NCBI GenBank assembly: GCA_025210515.1
Contig: JAOARM010000040.1
Coordinates: 62,001 to 126,000 of the forward strand
Reading direction: 5' to 3'
Source: Vallitalea sp.
GTDB taxonomy: Bacteria > Bacillota > Clostridia > Lachnospirales > Vallitaleaceae
DNA: 64,000 nt
Part shown: in pieces, positions 17,253-27,062 of the stretch
Position numbering within the stretch: the stretch's first letter is position 1
Layout: every line of letters starts with the position of its first letter
Notes under the pieces: model-generated
Database searches by the model: none
The model's input: only the letters and a program-made list of their open reading frames with translations
What the model was told of the DNA's origin: nothing
Translations under genes and position numbers: made by a program

Positions 17253-19874
17253 ATGAGCAAGAAATTCGTTTATATGTTTAGTGAAGCTGATGCATCAATG
17301 AAAAACCTTCTTGGTGGAAAAGGTGCTAACTTAGCAGAAATGACTAAGCTTGGACTTCCAATTCCTCAAGGATTTACAGTTTCAACAGAGGCTTGTATTG
17401 ATTACTATGACAATGGTGAAGCAATTTCAGAAGAAATCAAAGCACAAATCGAAGAGGCTTTAGTACAAGTAGAAAAAATTAACGATAAAAAATTTGGAGA
17501 CAATAGTCAACCATTATTAGTATCTGTACGTTCTGGAGCTAGAGTATCTATGCCTGGTATGATGGATACAGTTCTTAACTTAGGTTTAAATGATGTTTCT
17601 GTTGAAGGATTTGCAAAAGCTACTGACAATGCTAGATTTGCTTATGATTCATATAGAAGATTTATTCAAATGTTCTCAGATGTTGTTAAAGGACTTCCAA
17701 AATCAAGATTTGAGAGAGTTTTAGATGATATAAAAGAAGATAAAGGATACGAAAGTGACCTTGACTTAACAGCTGATGACTTAAAAGATGTTATAGCTGC
17801 ATTCAAAGATTTATACAAAGAGCAATTAGGAGAAGATTTCCCACAAGATCCTAAAGTTCAATTAATGGCTGCTGTAGAAGCTGTATTTGGTTCATGGAAT
17901 AATGAACGTGCTATTATCTACAGAAGAATGAACGATATTCCAGGTAACTGGGGAACAGCTGTAAACGTTCAAACTATGGTATTTGGTAACATGGGAGACG
18001 GTTCAGGAACAGGCGTTGCTTTCACAAGAAACCCTGCAACTGGTGAACCAGGAATCTATGGAGAATACTTATTAAATGCACAAGGTGAAGACGTTGTTGC
18101 TGGTATTAGAACTCCAGAACCTATAACAAGACTTGAGCAAGATATGCCAGAAGCATATGCTGAGTTCATGAAAATTGCTAATAACTTAGAAAACCACTAC
18201 AAAGATATGCAAGATATGGAATTTACTATTGAAAATGGTAAATTATACTTCTTACAAACTCGTAATGGTAAAAGAACAGCAGCAGCTGCTTTAAAAATTG
18301 CTGTTGATTTAGTAGAAGAAGGCTTACTTACAGAAAAAGAAGCTTTAATGAAAGTTGAGCCAAAACAACTTGACCAATTATTACATCCAAACTTCGACAC
18401 TGCTGCTTTAAAAGCTGCAAATGTTGTAGCAAAAGGTTTACCAGCTTCTCCAGGAGCTGCTGCTGGTAAAGTATACTTCACTGCTGAAGATGCTGCTGAA
18501 GCTGCAAAAAGAGGAGAAAGAGTAATCTTAGTTAGACTTGAAACTTCACCAGAAGATATTGAAGGTATGTATGCTGCAAAAGGTATCTTAACTGTACGTG
18601 GTGGTATGACTTCTCACGCGGCTGTTGTTGCTCGTGGAATGGGTACTTGCTGTGTATCTGGTTGTGGAGAAATCAAAATTGATGAAGAAAATAATACATT
18701 CAGTGTTGCTGGACAAACTGTTAAAGAAGGAGATTACATCTCATTAGACGGTTCAACTGGTAACATCTATATTGAAGATATTAAAACTGTAGATCCAGAG
18801 ATCTCAGGTGATTTCGCTAAGTTCATGTCTTGGGCTGACGAAGTTAAAACATTAAAAGTAAGAACTAATGCTGATACTCCAAGAGATGCTAAAAATGCTG
18901 TTGAGTTTGGAGCTGAAGGTATCGGACTTTGCCGTACTGAGCATATGTTCTTTGAAGAAGATAGAATCGCAAAAATGAGAAAAATGATTGTTGCTAAAGA
19001 AGTAGAAGAAAGAAAAGCTGCTTTAGCTGAATTATTACCAATCCAAAAAGGTGACTTCAAAGGAATGTACGAAGCTCTTAAAGGAATGCCTATGACTGTA
19101 CGTCTTCTTGATCCACCACTTCATGAGTTCTTACCTCACGAAGAAGCTGATATTAAAGATTTAGCAAAAGATATGGGAATTACTTTTGAAGAATTAAAAG
19201 AAACAGTTGATTCTTTACATGAGTTCAACCCAATGCTTGGTCATAGAGGTTGTCGTTTAGCAGTAACTTACCCAGAAATTGCTGAAATGCAAGCAAAAGC
19301 AATTGTAGAAGCTGCTATCGAAGTTAAACAAGAAAAAGGATATGATATCGTTCCAGAAATCATGATTCCATTAGTTGGAGAAGTTAAAGAATTAGCTTAC
19401 GTTAAGAGCGTAGTAGTAAAAGCTGCTGATGCTGCAATCGCTGAAGCTGGTATCGAAATGAAATACTCAGTAGGTACTATGATTGAGATTCCTCGTGCTG
19501 CTTTAACTGCTGATATTATTGCTGAAGAAGCTGAATTCTTCTCATTTGGTACTAATGACTTAACTCAAATGACATTCGGATTTTCACGTGATGATGCAGG
19601 TGCTTTCTTAGAAGATTACTACACTAAAGGTGTATTTGAATCAGATCCATTTGCTAGATTAGACCAAACAGGTGTTGGACAATTAGTTCAAATGGCTGCT
19701 GAAAAAGGTAAATCTACAAGACCTAATATTAAATTAGGAATCTGTGGAGAGCATGGTGGAGATCCTTCATCAATTGAATTCTGCCATAAAGTAGGATTAA
19801 ATTATGTTTCATGCTCACCATTTAGAGTACCAATCGCTAGATTAGCTGCTGCTCAAGCTGCTTTAAATAACTAA
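17253..19874 (+). CDS. ppdK: Pyruvate, phosphate dikinase
   Basis: 873 residues, normal length. It interconverts ATP + Pi + pyruvate with AMP + PPi + phosphoenolpyruvate. The N-terminal ATP-grasp domain, the central phosphohistidine domain with GGMTSHAAVVARGMGTCCVS, and the C-terminal PEP/pyruvate barrel with CGEHGGD and FGTNDLTQMTFGFSRDD are all intact. Codon choice (many GCT, GGT, AAC, CGT) is unlike its neighbours and fits a highly expressed gene. Own promoter and terminator. Pairs functionally with the PPi-type phosphofructokinase at 46795-48033. Confidence 0.98.
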   Translation: MSKKFVYMFSEADASMKNLLGGKGANLAEMTKLGLPIPQGFTVSTEACIDYYDNGEAISEEIKAQIEEALVQVEKINDKKFGDNSQPLLVSVRSGARVSMPGMMDTVLNLGLNDVSVEGFAKATDNARFAYDSYRRFIQMFSDVVKGLPKSRFERVLDDIKEDKGYESDLDLTADDLKDVIAAFKDLYKEQLGEDFPQDPKVQLMAAVEAVFGSWNNERAIIYRRMNDIPGNWGTAVNVQTMVFGNMGDGSGTGVAFTRNPATGEPGIYGEYLLNAQGEDVVAGIRTPEPITRLEQDMPEAYAEFMKIANNLENHYKDMQDMEFTIENGKLYFLQTRNGKRTAAAALKIAVDLVEEGLLTEKEALMKVEPKQLDQLLHPNFDTAALKAANVVAKGLPASPGAAAGKVYFTAEDAAEAAKRGERVILVRLETSPEDIEGMYAAKGILTVRGGMTSHAAVVARGMGTCCVSGCGEIKIDEENNTFSVAGQTVKEGDYISLDGSTGNIYIEDIKTVDPEISGDFAKFMSWADEVKTLKVRTNADTPRDAKNAVEFGAEGIGLCRTEHMFFEEDRIAKMRKMIVAKEVEERKAALAELLPIQKGDFKGMYEALKGMPMTVRLLDPPLHEFLPHEEADIKDLAKDMGITFEELKETVDSLHEFNPMLGHRGCRLAVTYPEIAEMQAKAIVEAAIEVKQEKGYDIVPEIMIPLVGEVKELAYVKSVVVKAADAAIAEAGIEMKYSVGTMIEIPRAALTADIIAEEAEFFSFGTNDLTQMTFGFSRDDAGAFLEDYYTKGVFESDPFARLDQTGVGQLVQMAAEKGKSTRPNIKLGICGEHGGDPSSIEFCHKVGLNYVSCSPFRVPIARLAAAQAALNN

Positions 19875-19909
19875 GAATCTAACGATTTACAATTATTATA
19901 AAAATTATA

Positions 19910-19940
19910 AAAGTCGTCAGTTAATACTGACGGCTTTTGT
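19910..19940 (+). terminator. Terminator after ppdK
   Basis: Arms aaagtcgtcag (19910-19920) and ctgacggcttt (19927-19937), 6-nt loop, one G-U pair, then T-rich. Confidence 0.88.
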
Positions 19941-19993
19941 TGATTTAATTTACTATCATAGAAACAATATATAGTTGAGGTGAATTTAATTCT

Positions 19994-21418
19994 ATGGATA
20001 TGAAAGTAATACTAACACCTATAATAGGGGCTGCTATTGGCTATTCAACTAACTGGGTTGCTATTAAAATGTTGTTTAGACCATATAGTGAAAAAAGAAT
20101 TATGGGAGTAAAAGTTCCTTTTACACCTGGATTAATACCAAAAGAAAGACAGAGAATATCTAATAATATAGGTGAGGTTATTGAAGAGTATTTGCTTACA
20201 GATAAAGTAATAATTAATGAATTATTGGCTGATAATAATAAAAATAATATATTAGAATTTGTTAATAAATACCTATATAATGCAGAAGGTAACATTAATA
20301 TCAATAATTTTATTGCGTATGGAGATAGCAATATTCTCGATAAGGTAAATAAATTTCTTGCTGATAAAGTCATGGATTTTTTACAGGAAGATGAAAATAA
20401 GCAAGAGATAATAGATGTTATTGTGTTAGCTATAGAAAAAGAAATGAGAAAAACCTCACTTCATCAATTGGTTAATGAAGATATAATATTTGATAAATAT
20501 AGAGAGTTTATAACTAGTGAAAAATTAAATGGTGTACTTATAGATTGTATAGATGACTTTATTAGCTCTGATAAATGTATTTCTGAATTAATAGATGAAG
20601 AAGTGCTTAATAATATAAAAGGAACATTATTATATAATAGTGGAAAATTAATAGAATCAGTTGAGGATATATTCAACAATTCAAATGTTAAGGAAAAAAT
20701 AGTTACATTGATTGATGAAACAATTAAATTAAAAGTTGGTGCACTTGGAGCTATGTTTGTAAATGCTGAAAGCATCTACGAAACTATAGAAGAAAAATCA
20801 AAAGAAAAATTACAAGAAAAAGAAGTGCAAGAAGGTATTAATAATTTTATTAGTAGTAAAATTGATAGTATAACTTCTAGACCATTATATGAAATTATGC
20901 CTGAATATACAAGAAATGAGTTGATTACATCACTAGCTAAGTATATACCTGATTCTATATTGAAAATAGATATTAGTAAAATAATTGATTTTAATAATCA
21001 AGATATTCATAGTATAATTACTTCGTATCTGGACATATCACTAAAAAAACAAATGACCGACGTATTTTCTAGTAAATACAATGAGATATTAAATGATAAT
21101 AAGACTAGACAAAAAGTTTGTTATTATACGAAAAAAGTAATGAATAATATAATTGATAAAGATATAATTATGACTCAAGATAAAAGACAAAGTATGAGTG
21201 AATTTATAATTGATAAATACAGTGCTTTTGTTAATACACATATGACAGAGTTAATAGAAAAAATAAATCTATCTAAAATTATTGAAGAGCAGTTAAATTC
21301 CTTTGATATAGAAATGATTGAAGATATAATATTATCAATAACGAAAAACGAATTAAATGCCATTACTTCACTTGGTGGATTAATAGGATTTATTATTTCT
21401 TTACTTGCATTGATATAG
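19994..21418 (+). CDS. DUF445 family membrane-associated protein
   Basis: 474 residues. The first 45 residues carry the DUF445 (YheB-like) signature: a short hydrophobic helix, GYSTNWVAIKMLFRPY, then PFTPGLIPKERQRISNNIG. A long, mostly helical, charged region follows, and a hydrophobic helix (LGGLIGFIISLLALI) closes the chain, so both ends are in the membrane. Function is not known. SD gaggtg is 11-12 nt before ATG 19994; ATG 20000 is an alternative start. Monocistronic as far as seen. Confidence 0.85.
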   Translation: MDMKVILTPIIGAAIGYSTNWVAIKMLFRPYSEKRIMGVKVPFTPGLIPKERQRISNNIGEVIEEYLLTDKVIINELLADNNKNNILEFVNKYLYNAEGNININNFIAYGDSNILDKVNKFLADKVMDFLQEDENKQEIIDVIVLAIEKEMRKTSLHQLVNEDIIFDKYREFITSEKLNGVLIDCIDDFISSDKCISELIDEEVLNNIKGTLLYNSGKLIESVEDIFNNSNVKEKIVTLIDETIKLKVGALGAMFVNAESIYETIEEKSKEKLQEKEVQEGINNFISSKIDSITSRPLYEIMPEYTRNELITSLAKYIPDSILKIDISKIIDFNNQDIHSIITSYLDISLKKQMTDVFSSKYNEILNDNKTRQKVCYYTKKVMNNIIDKDIIMTQDKRQSMSEFIIDKYSAFVNTHMTELIEKINLSKIIEEQLNSFDIEMIEDIILSITKNELNAITSLGGLIGFIISLLALI

Positions 21419-21504
21419 GTATATGACCTAACATTAAGAATAAGTTATGTTTCATAAAATACTTAGTAAGGTTAATTACTTATAAAAATGCAAAATAATA
21501 TATA

Positions 21505-21533
21505 TTGACAATTGATTGCTAATGATATATAAT
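21505..21533 (+). promoter_or_regulatory. Promoter of feoAB
   Basis: Perfect TTGACA (21505-21510), 17-nt spacer, TATAAT (21528-21533). The start site would fall near 21540, immediately before or in the Fur box. Confidence 0.88.
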
Positions 21534-21542
21534 TGAGAATAG

Positions 21543-21557
21543 TGATAATCATTATCA
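21543..21557 (+). promoter_or_regulatory. Fur box (iron-dependent operator)
   Basis: tgataatcattatca is a perfect 7-1-7 palindrome identical to the core of the bacterial Fur box. It lies at about +3 to +17 of the predicted feoAB transcript, so Fe2+-Fur would block transcription when iron is plentiful. Confidence 0.92.
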
Positions 21558-21570
21558 TTGGAGTGTTGAT

Positions 21571-21834
21571 ATGACATTAGACAGAGCGAAAAATAGAGAT
21601 ATATTTATAATAAAAAAAATTAAACAAGAACCTAAAATGAAAAAAAGACTACAAGATTTGGGGCTAACAAAAGGTGCCAAAGTAAAAGTGCTATCAAATG
21701 ATACAAGTGGTTCTTTTATATTAAATGTTAGAGGTTCAAGAGTTGTACTTGGAAAAGTAATTACTGAAAGTATTTTTGTTGAAACTATTGATAATACGGA
21801 TAATAATTACAAAGATATTTCAAGTGCTTGTTAA
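21571..21834 (+). CDS. feoA: Ferrous iron transport protein A
   Basis: 87 residues with the SH3-like FeoA pattern: MKKRLQDLGLTKGAKVKVLS and a closing strand VVLGKVITESIFVE. FeoA is a small cytosolic partner that binds and tunes FeoB. It starts at ATG 21571 with a weak SD (tggag) right behind the Fur box. About 60 bp and a small hairpin separate it from feoB. Confidence 0.9.
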   Translation: MTLDRAKNRDIFIIKKIKQEPKMKKRLQDLGLTKGAKVKVLSNDTSGSFILNVRGSRVVLGKVITESIFVETIDNTDNNYKDISSAC

Positions 21835-21841
21835 TGACTGA

Positions 21842-21870
21842 AAAAAGATGCTATTATAGTATCTTTTTAT
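21842..21870 (+). terminator. Intercistronic hairpin between feoA and feoB
   Basis: Arms aaaaagatgct (21842-21852) and agtatcttttt (21858-21868), 11 pairs including one G-U, 5-nt loop. It resembles a weak terminator and may lower feoB expression relative to feoA. Confidence 0.6.
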
Positions 21871-21894
21871 TTATTGGCAGAAAGGAACAACATT

Positions 21895-23871
21895 ATGGCA
21901 GATATAACAGTTGCTTTTGTAGGAAACCCTAATTGTGGAAAAACAACATTATTTAATGCTTATACAGGAGCTAAATATAAAGTAGGTAACTGGGCAGGGG
22001 TAACAGTAGAGAAAAAAGAAGGAGTAGTTAACTATAATAACCAGAAAATAACATTAGTAGATTTACCAGGAATATATAGTATTTCCCCATATACTATGGA
22101 AGAAATATTAACTAGAGAATATATATTAGAAAATGATCCTGATGTAGTAATTAATATTGTAGATGCTTCTAATCTAGAAAGAAACTTATATCTAACTCTT
22201 CAATTAATAGAACTTGGCAAACCTGTTATTATTGCTCTTAACATGATGGATGTAGCTGAGGCTAGAGGACATATTATTGATGTTAATAAACTACAGAAAG
22301 AACTAGGAGTTAAAGTAGTAGAGATAATAGCAACTAAGAAGACTGGATTAGAAGAACTTTCAAAGGAAATTATAAATTCTTCTAAAAACAAACAACTATA
22401 TAAAGAGATAGAAGTAGATTATGGAAAAGAAATAGAAATACAGATTAGTAATATAGAAAAACAACTTAGTAAAACTATTAATGACGAAATACTAAGATGG
22501 TATTCTATTAAAATATTAGAAAATGATAGTGAAATATGTGAAAAAGTACATATAAATAATAATATAAATTATGAAGAAGAAATAGCAAGAAAAAAATATG
22601 ATTATATCACTGATTTTATTAATAAAGTATTAACATATAAATATGAAGACGATGAGACTTATTCTGATAAAATAGATAAGATAATTACTAATAAATGGGC
22701 GGGTATACCTATATTTATGGCAATGATGTTACTTGTGTTTGCCTTTACATTTAAAGTAGGTAATTTGTTAGCCCATGTTTTTAGTGCTGGATTTAAAATG
22801 TTAAGTGACATCTTATTAGACATATTAACATATTCGGGAGCTTCTGAATGGTTAATTTCTTTAATTGTTGACGGTATAGTTGGAGGAGTTGGAGGAATTC
22901 TGATTTTTCTTCCTAATATTGCATGTCTTTTTATAGCCATATCAATATTAGAAGATAGTGGATATATGTCTAGAGTTGCCCTTATAATGGATAAATTCAT
23001 GAGAAGACTTGGATTAAGCGGAAAAGCATTTATACCTATGATATTAGGGTTTGGATGTTCAGTGCCTGCCATTATGACGGCTCGTACATTAGAAGACGAA
23101 CGAGATAGATTAATTACAGTTTTGATAACTCCATTTATGTCATGTAGTGCAAGATTACCTATATATGTATTGTTTTCTAATATATTTTTCCCGGGAAATG
23201 AAATTCTAATAGCTTTTTCTCTATATTTATTAGGAATATTAGTTGCTGTGTTAGTTGCTATTATATTTAAAAATACTTTAGCCAAGGGAAAAGCCGCTCC
23301 ATTAATATTAGAATTGCCAGCGTATAAAAAACCATCTCCCCTAACAATAGCTATTTTTGTCTGGGAAAAGATAAAAGGATATTTAGTTAAAGCCGGTACT
23401 ATTATCTTCGTGGCTTCTATAGTTATTTGGTTTTTACTTAACTTTAATATGAATGGTAAGACTGATATTACAACAAGTATAGGAGCAGAGATTGGTTCGT
23501 TCATATCGCCTATGTTTATTCCATTAGGTTTTGGAAATTGGCAAGCAACATTATCTCTTATTGCAGGAATAATGGGAAAAGAAATAGTGGTTAGCACTAT
23601 GTCAGTTATATATGGTATTGGAGATTTAGCAATAGAAGGAAATACAGTAAAACTCTTTATCCAGCTAATGGCTTCTGGATTTACAAAATTAAGTGCATAT
23701 GCATTTATGGTTTTTTCTTTGTTATATACACCTTGTATAGCTACACTAGCTGTTATTAAGAAGGAAACTGATAGCTGGAAATGGACTATATTCTCATTTA
23801 TCTACCAATTTGGCGTCGCATGGCTTGTTACAATGATTATTTATCAAATAGGAAAACTAGTAATAAATTAA
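21895..23871 (+). CDS. feoB: Ferrous iron transporter FeoB
   Basis: 658 residues from ATG 21895, chosen for SD gaaagga at 21880-21886; an in-frame TTG at 21874 is upstream of the SD. The N-terminal G domain has GNPNCGKTT, a DLPGIYS G3 and NMMD G4, followed by a helical spacer; the C-terminal half has the two Gate regions, including the conserved GFGCSVPAIMTARTLE and a second PFMSCSARLPIY. FeoB imports Fe2+ across the membrane. Co-regulated with feoA by Fur; a terminator follows. Confidence 0.97.
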   Translation: MADITVAFVGNPNCGKTTLFNAYTGAKYKVGNWAGVTVEKKEGVVNYNNQKITLVDLPGIYSISPYTMEEILTREYILENDPDVVINIVDASNLERNLYLTLQLIELGKPVIIALNMMDVAEARGHIIDVNKLQKELGVKVVEIIATKKTGLEELSKEIINSSKNKQLYKEIEVDYGKEIEIQISNIEKQLSKTINDEILRWYSIKILENDSEICEKVHINNNINYEEEIARKKYDYITDFINKVLTYKYEDDETYSDKIDKIITNKWAGIPIFMAMMLLVFAFTFKVGNLLAHVFSAGFKMLSDILLDILTYSGASEWLISLIVDGIVGGVGGILIFLPNIACLFIAISILEDSGYMSRVALIMDKFMRRLGLSGKAFIPMILGFGCSVPAIMTARTLEDERDRLITVLITPFMSCSARLPIYVLFSNIFFPGNEILIAFSLYLLGILVAVLVAIIFKNTLAKGKAAPLILELPAYKKPSPLTIAIFVWEKIKGYLVKAGTIIFVASIVIWFLLNFNMNGKTDITTSIGAEIGSFISPMFIPLGFGNWQATLSLIAGIMGKEIVVSTMSVIYGIGDLAIEGNTVKLFIQLMASGFTKLSAYAFMVFSLLYTPCIATLAVIKKETDSWKWTIFSFIYQFGVAWLVTMIIYQIGKLVIN

Positions 23872-23896
23872 CAAAAGTATTCATATAGTGTTTGAG

Positions 23897-23937
23897 AAAA
23901 TCTATTCATATTATTAAAATATGGATAGGTTTTTTAG
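23897..23937 (+). terminator. Terminator after feoB
   Basis: 15-bp stem 23897-23911/23919-23933 with two G-U pairs and a 7-nt loop, running into a T-tract. Confidence 0.88.
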
Positions 23938-24074
23938 ATTTCTATAAGAAGTAAATAAAAAATATCAAAATAAGAGGAATTTTCTCATAGATGTAGTATA
24001 TAATAATTATAGAATAATTTACGATAGGTATTAATTATAGATTTTACTACATTTAATGTGAAAGGGGAGATTAA

Positions 24075-25085
24075 ATGGCATATTGCTTGAGAGAAAAGCA
24101 AGAGAGACTGGAAGATCACATTTTAAGTAAGTATGCAATGAGAAGCAATAACACTCAAGGCAGAGAATGTAAAGAGGAACCTTGTGATATTAGAACAGAA
24201 TATCAAAGAGATAGAGATAGAATAATTCATTCAAAAGCTTTTAGAAGATTGAAACATAAAACTCAAGTTTTTATATCACCAGAAGGTGATCACTATAGAA
24301 CAAGACTTACTCATACATTAGAGGTAGCTCAGATATCTAGAACCATTGCAAGAGCACTTAGAGTTAATGAAGACTTAACTGAAGCCATTGCATTAGGGCA
24401 TGATCTTGGTCATACACCATTTGGACATGCTGGTGAATATGTACTTAACAAAGTATGCCCATTAGGATTTAAACATAATGAACAAAGTATTAGGGTAGTT
24501 GAGAAATTAGAGAAAAAAGGAAAAGGTCTTAACTTAACTTGGGAAGTAAGAGATGGGATAATCAATCATAAAACCAAAGGTAATCCTAGTACATTAGAAG
24601 GTAAAATAGTTAGATTAGCTGATAAAATAGCTTATATTAATCATGATATAGATGATTCAATTAGAGCTAAGATACTAACTCATGAAGATATACCAAAGGA
24701 GTTTATCGATACACTTGGTGCAACCTCTAGAGAAAGAATAAATAATATGATTCATGATATCGTTAGAAATAGTATTGATAAAAATGACATTATAATGAGT
24801 GAAGATATATCAAATTCCATGAGCTCACTTAGAAAATTTATGTTCAAAAATGTATATGTAGGCTCAAGAGCAAAAGAACATGAGTTAAAAGCTCATAATA
24901 TGCTAAGTCAATTATATGAATATTATATTAATAACACTAAACTACTACCTTATGAATATCAAGAAATGATACCAGAAGAACCATTAGAACGTATTGTATG
25001 TGATTATATTGCTGGAATGACAGATAGATATTCAATAAATGAATTTACAAGATTATATATACCAGCTTCATGGAAAGAAATGTAA
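24075..25085 (+). CDS. dgt: dGTPase-like HD hydrolase
   Basis: 336 residues. Contains DRDRIIHSKAFRRLKHKTQV, then the HD motif set: RLTHTLEVAQ, GHDLGHTPFGHAGE and a later LADKIAYINHDIDD. Family enzymes hydrolyse dGTP (or other dNTPs) to the nucleoside and triphosphate. The order dgt-dnaG-rpoD is common in Clostridia and supports the call. SD aaggggag is just upstream. Confidence 0.93.
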   Translation: MAYCLREKQERLEDHILSKYAMRSNNTQGRECKEEPCDIRTEYQRDRDRIIHSKAFRRLKHKTQVFISPEGDHYRTRLTHTLEVAQISRTIARALRVNEDLTEAIALGHDLGHTPFGHAGEYVLNKVCPLGFKHNEQSIRVVEKLEKKGKGLNLTWEVRDGIINHKTKGNPSTLEGKIVRLADKIAYINHDIDDSIRAKILTHEDIPKEFIDTLGATSRERINNMIHDIVRNSIDKNDIIMSEDISNSMSSLRKFMFKNVYVGSRAKEHELKAHNMLSQLYEYYINNTKLLPYEYQEMIPEEPLERIVCDYIAGMTDRYSINEFTRLYIPASWKEM

Positions 25086-25260
25086 TATTGAATAGACAAT
25101 ATCACTAAGTAAAAGTCGTAAGTATAATACGTTGTTGTGAATACTAACGAAAATATATAAATATAAAGGATTATTTAAAAGTATGTCGAAAAATAATAGG
25201 GTATGCTAAAAAATATTTTTTAATATATAGATACAACCTAAAGGAGTTTTGAAATTTAGA

Positions 25261-27027
25261 ATGTATTATCCAGAAGAATTAATAGAGGAGATTAGAGTAC
25301 AAAATGATATTGTAGATGTAATATCATCTCATGTGCAACTGAATAAAAAAGGGAATGCTTATTTTGGATTATGTCCTTTTCATAATGAAAAAACTCCATC
25401 TTTTGCAGTAAATAGTGATAAACAAATGTATTATTGTTTTGGATGCGGTGCAGGAGGAAATGTATATACATTTGTAATGGAGTATGAGAACTTTTCATTT
25501 GTTGAGGCAATAAAATATTTAGCAGATAGAGTACATATTACTCTTCCAACAGTGGAAGTACCTGATGAAGTAAAACGAAAAATGGATTTTAAACACCTTT
25601 TATTAGATATTAATAAGTCCGCAGCTAGATACTTTTACTATCAATTAAAATCAGATAAAGGTAAAAATGCATTAAATTATCTTAATAAGAGAGGTATTTC
25701 AGAAGAAACCCAGAAAAAATTTGGATTAGGTTATTCTAATATATTTAGAAATGATTTATATAGATATTTAAGTGAAAAATATGATGATAAAGCATTAGCA
25801 GAATCAGGGCTAGTTATTCCAGAAAAAAAAGTTCAAGGAGAATTTTTTGACCGTTTCTTTAATAGAGTTATGTTTCCCATATTTGATGTGCATAATAGAG
25901 TTATAGGTTTTGGAGGTCGTATATTAAGCGATTCTAATCCAAAATATCTTAACTCTCCAGAAACAAAATTATTTGATAAAAGTCGTAACTTATATGGGCT
26001 TAATTTTGCAAGAAGTTCAAGAAAAGATAGTATTATTATTGTTGAAGGTTATATGGATGTAATTTCATTATTTCAAGCAGGTATTACTAATGTGGTTGCT
26101 TCTCTAGGAACAGCTTTTACTATGGAACAAGCAGCTTTACTAAAAAGATATACTAATAATGTAATAATGTCTTATGATAGCGATGGTGCAGGTATAAAAG
26201 CCACCCTAAGAGCTATTCCTATATTAAAATCAAAAGGTTTATCAGTAAGAGTTCTAAGAGTAGAACAATACAAAGATCCTGATGAATATATCAAAAATAA
26301 AGGTAGTGAAGCGTTCAACAAACTTCTTGACAAAGCTATACCTAGTTTTATGTTTGAAATTGAAGAATTAGGAAATAAATATAATTTAGATGATCCAGCA
26401 AGTAGAACTAAGTTCCAAGATGAAGTTGCAACTAAATTATTAGGACTTGAAAATGAACTTGAAAGAGACAATTATATGGAAGCAATTTCCAAGAAATATA
26501 ATACCAAAAAACAGTTGCTTGAAAAAGTAGTGAATGAAAAAGGTAAAAATACAGGAATTGTGACAACTCAAAAAGAAGTTAAATATGTTAAGAAAAATAA
26601 TAATATAGATGATGGAATAACATTAGCTCAAAGAAGTATATTAATATTAATAGCTAATAGTTATGATATATATAAAGTAGTTAAAAAGTATTTGGATATA
26701 TCAGAATTTAGTAATGAAGTATATCAAAAAGTTGCAAAAGAAGTATATGAAACTTATGATAATAAGGGTAAAATAGAACCTGCCGTTATTATAAATAAGT
26801 TTATAGAGTTAGAACACCAAAATATGGTAGCAAGATTATTTAACAATAAAGTATCTTTCGAGAATAAAATGCAACTGGAAAAAATTATTAATGATAGTGT
26901 TAGATTAATAAAGTCTTACAATATAGACATAAATTCACGAGTTATTAATGATACTAGTGAATTACAAAAACTTATTCTAGCTAAAAGAGAATTACAAGTA
27001 TTGCATATTTCTCTTAATGATGGTTAG
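25261..27027 (+). CDS. dnaG: DNA primase
   Basis: About 588 residues. Zinc-binding domain with CPFHNEKTPSF and CFGCGAGGN (CHC2 type), TOPRIM core with VEGYMDVISLFQAG and a later SYDSDGAG, and a C-terminal helicase-interaction region. It makes replication primers. The start is uncertain: ATG 25261 gives the usual MYYPEELIEEIR beginning but lies 14 nt from aggag (25242-25246), whereas TTG 25249 is only 2 nt from it. I chose the ATG. Followed 35 bp later by rpoD. Confidence 0.95.
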   Translation: MYYPEELIEEIRVQNDIVDVISSHVQLNKKGNAYFGLCPFHNEKTPSFAVNSDKQMYYCFGCGAGGNVYTFVMEYENFSFVEAIKYLADRVHITLPTVEVPDEVKRKMDFKHLLLDINKSAARYFYYQLKSDKGKNALNYLNKRGISEETQKKFGLGYSNIFRNDLYRYLSEKYDDKALAESGLVIPEKKVQGEFFDRFFNRVMFPIFDVHNRVIGFGGRILSDSNPKYLNSPETKLFDKSRNLYGLNFARSSRKDSIIIVEGYMDVISLFQAGITNVVASLGTAFTMEQAALLKRYTNNVIMSYDSDGAGIKATLRAIPILKSKGLSVRVLRVEQYKDPDEYIKNKGSEAFNKLLDKAIPSFMFEIEELGNKYNLDDPASRTKFQDEVATKLLGLENELERDNYMEAISKKYNTKKQLLEKVVNEKGKNTGIVTTQKEVKYVKKNNNIDDGITLAQRSILILIANSYDIYKVVKKYLDISEFSNEVYQKVAKEVYETYDNKGKIEPAVIINKFIELEHQNMVARLFNNKVSFENKMQLEKIINDSVRLIKSYNIDINSRVINDTSELQKLILAKRELQVLHISLNDG

Positions 27028-27062
27028 ACTAGTAAACACAAGGAAAGGATGGATCCTGCATT

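Noticed and set aside
22659-23597. 312-codon minus-strand frame inside feoB
   Set aside because: It is antisense to a well-conserved transporter; such long shadows are common opposite hydrophobic AT-rich genes.
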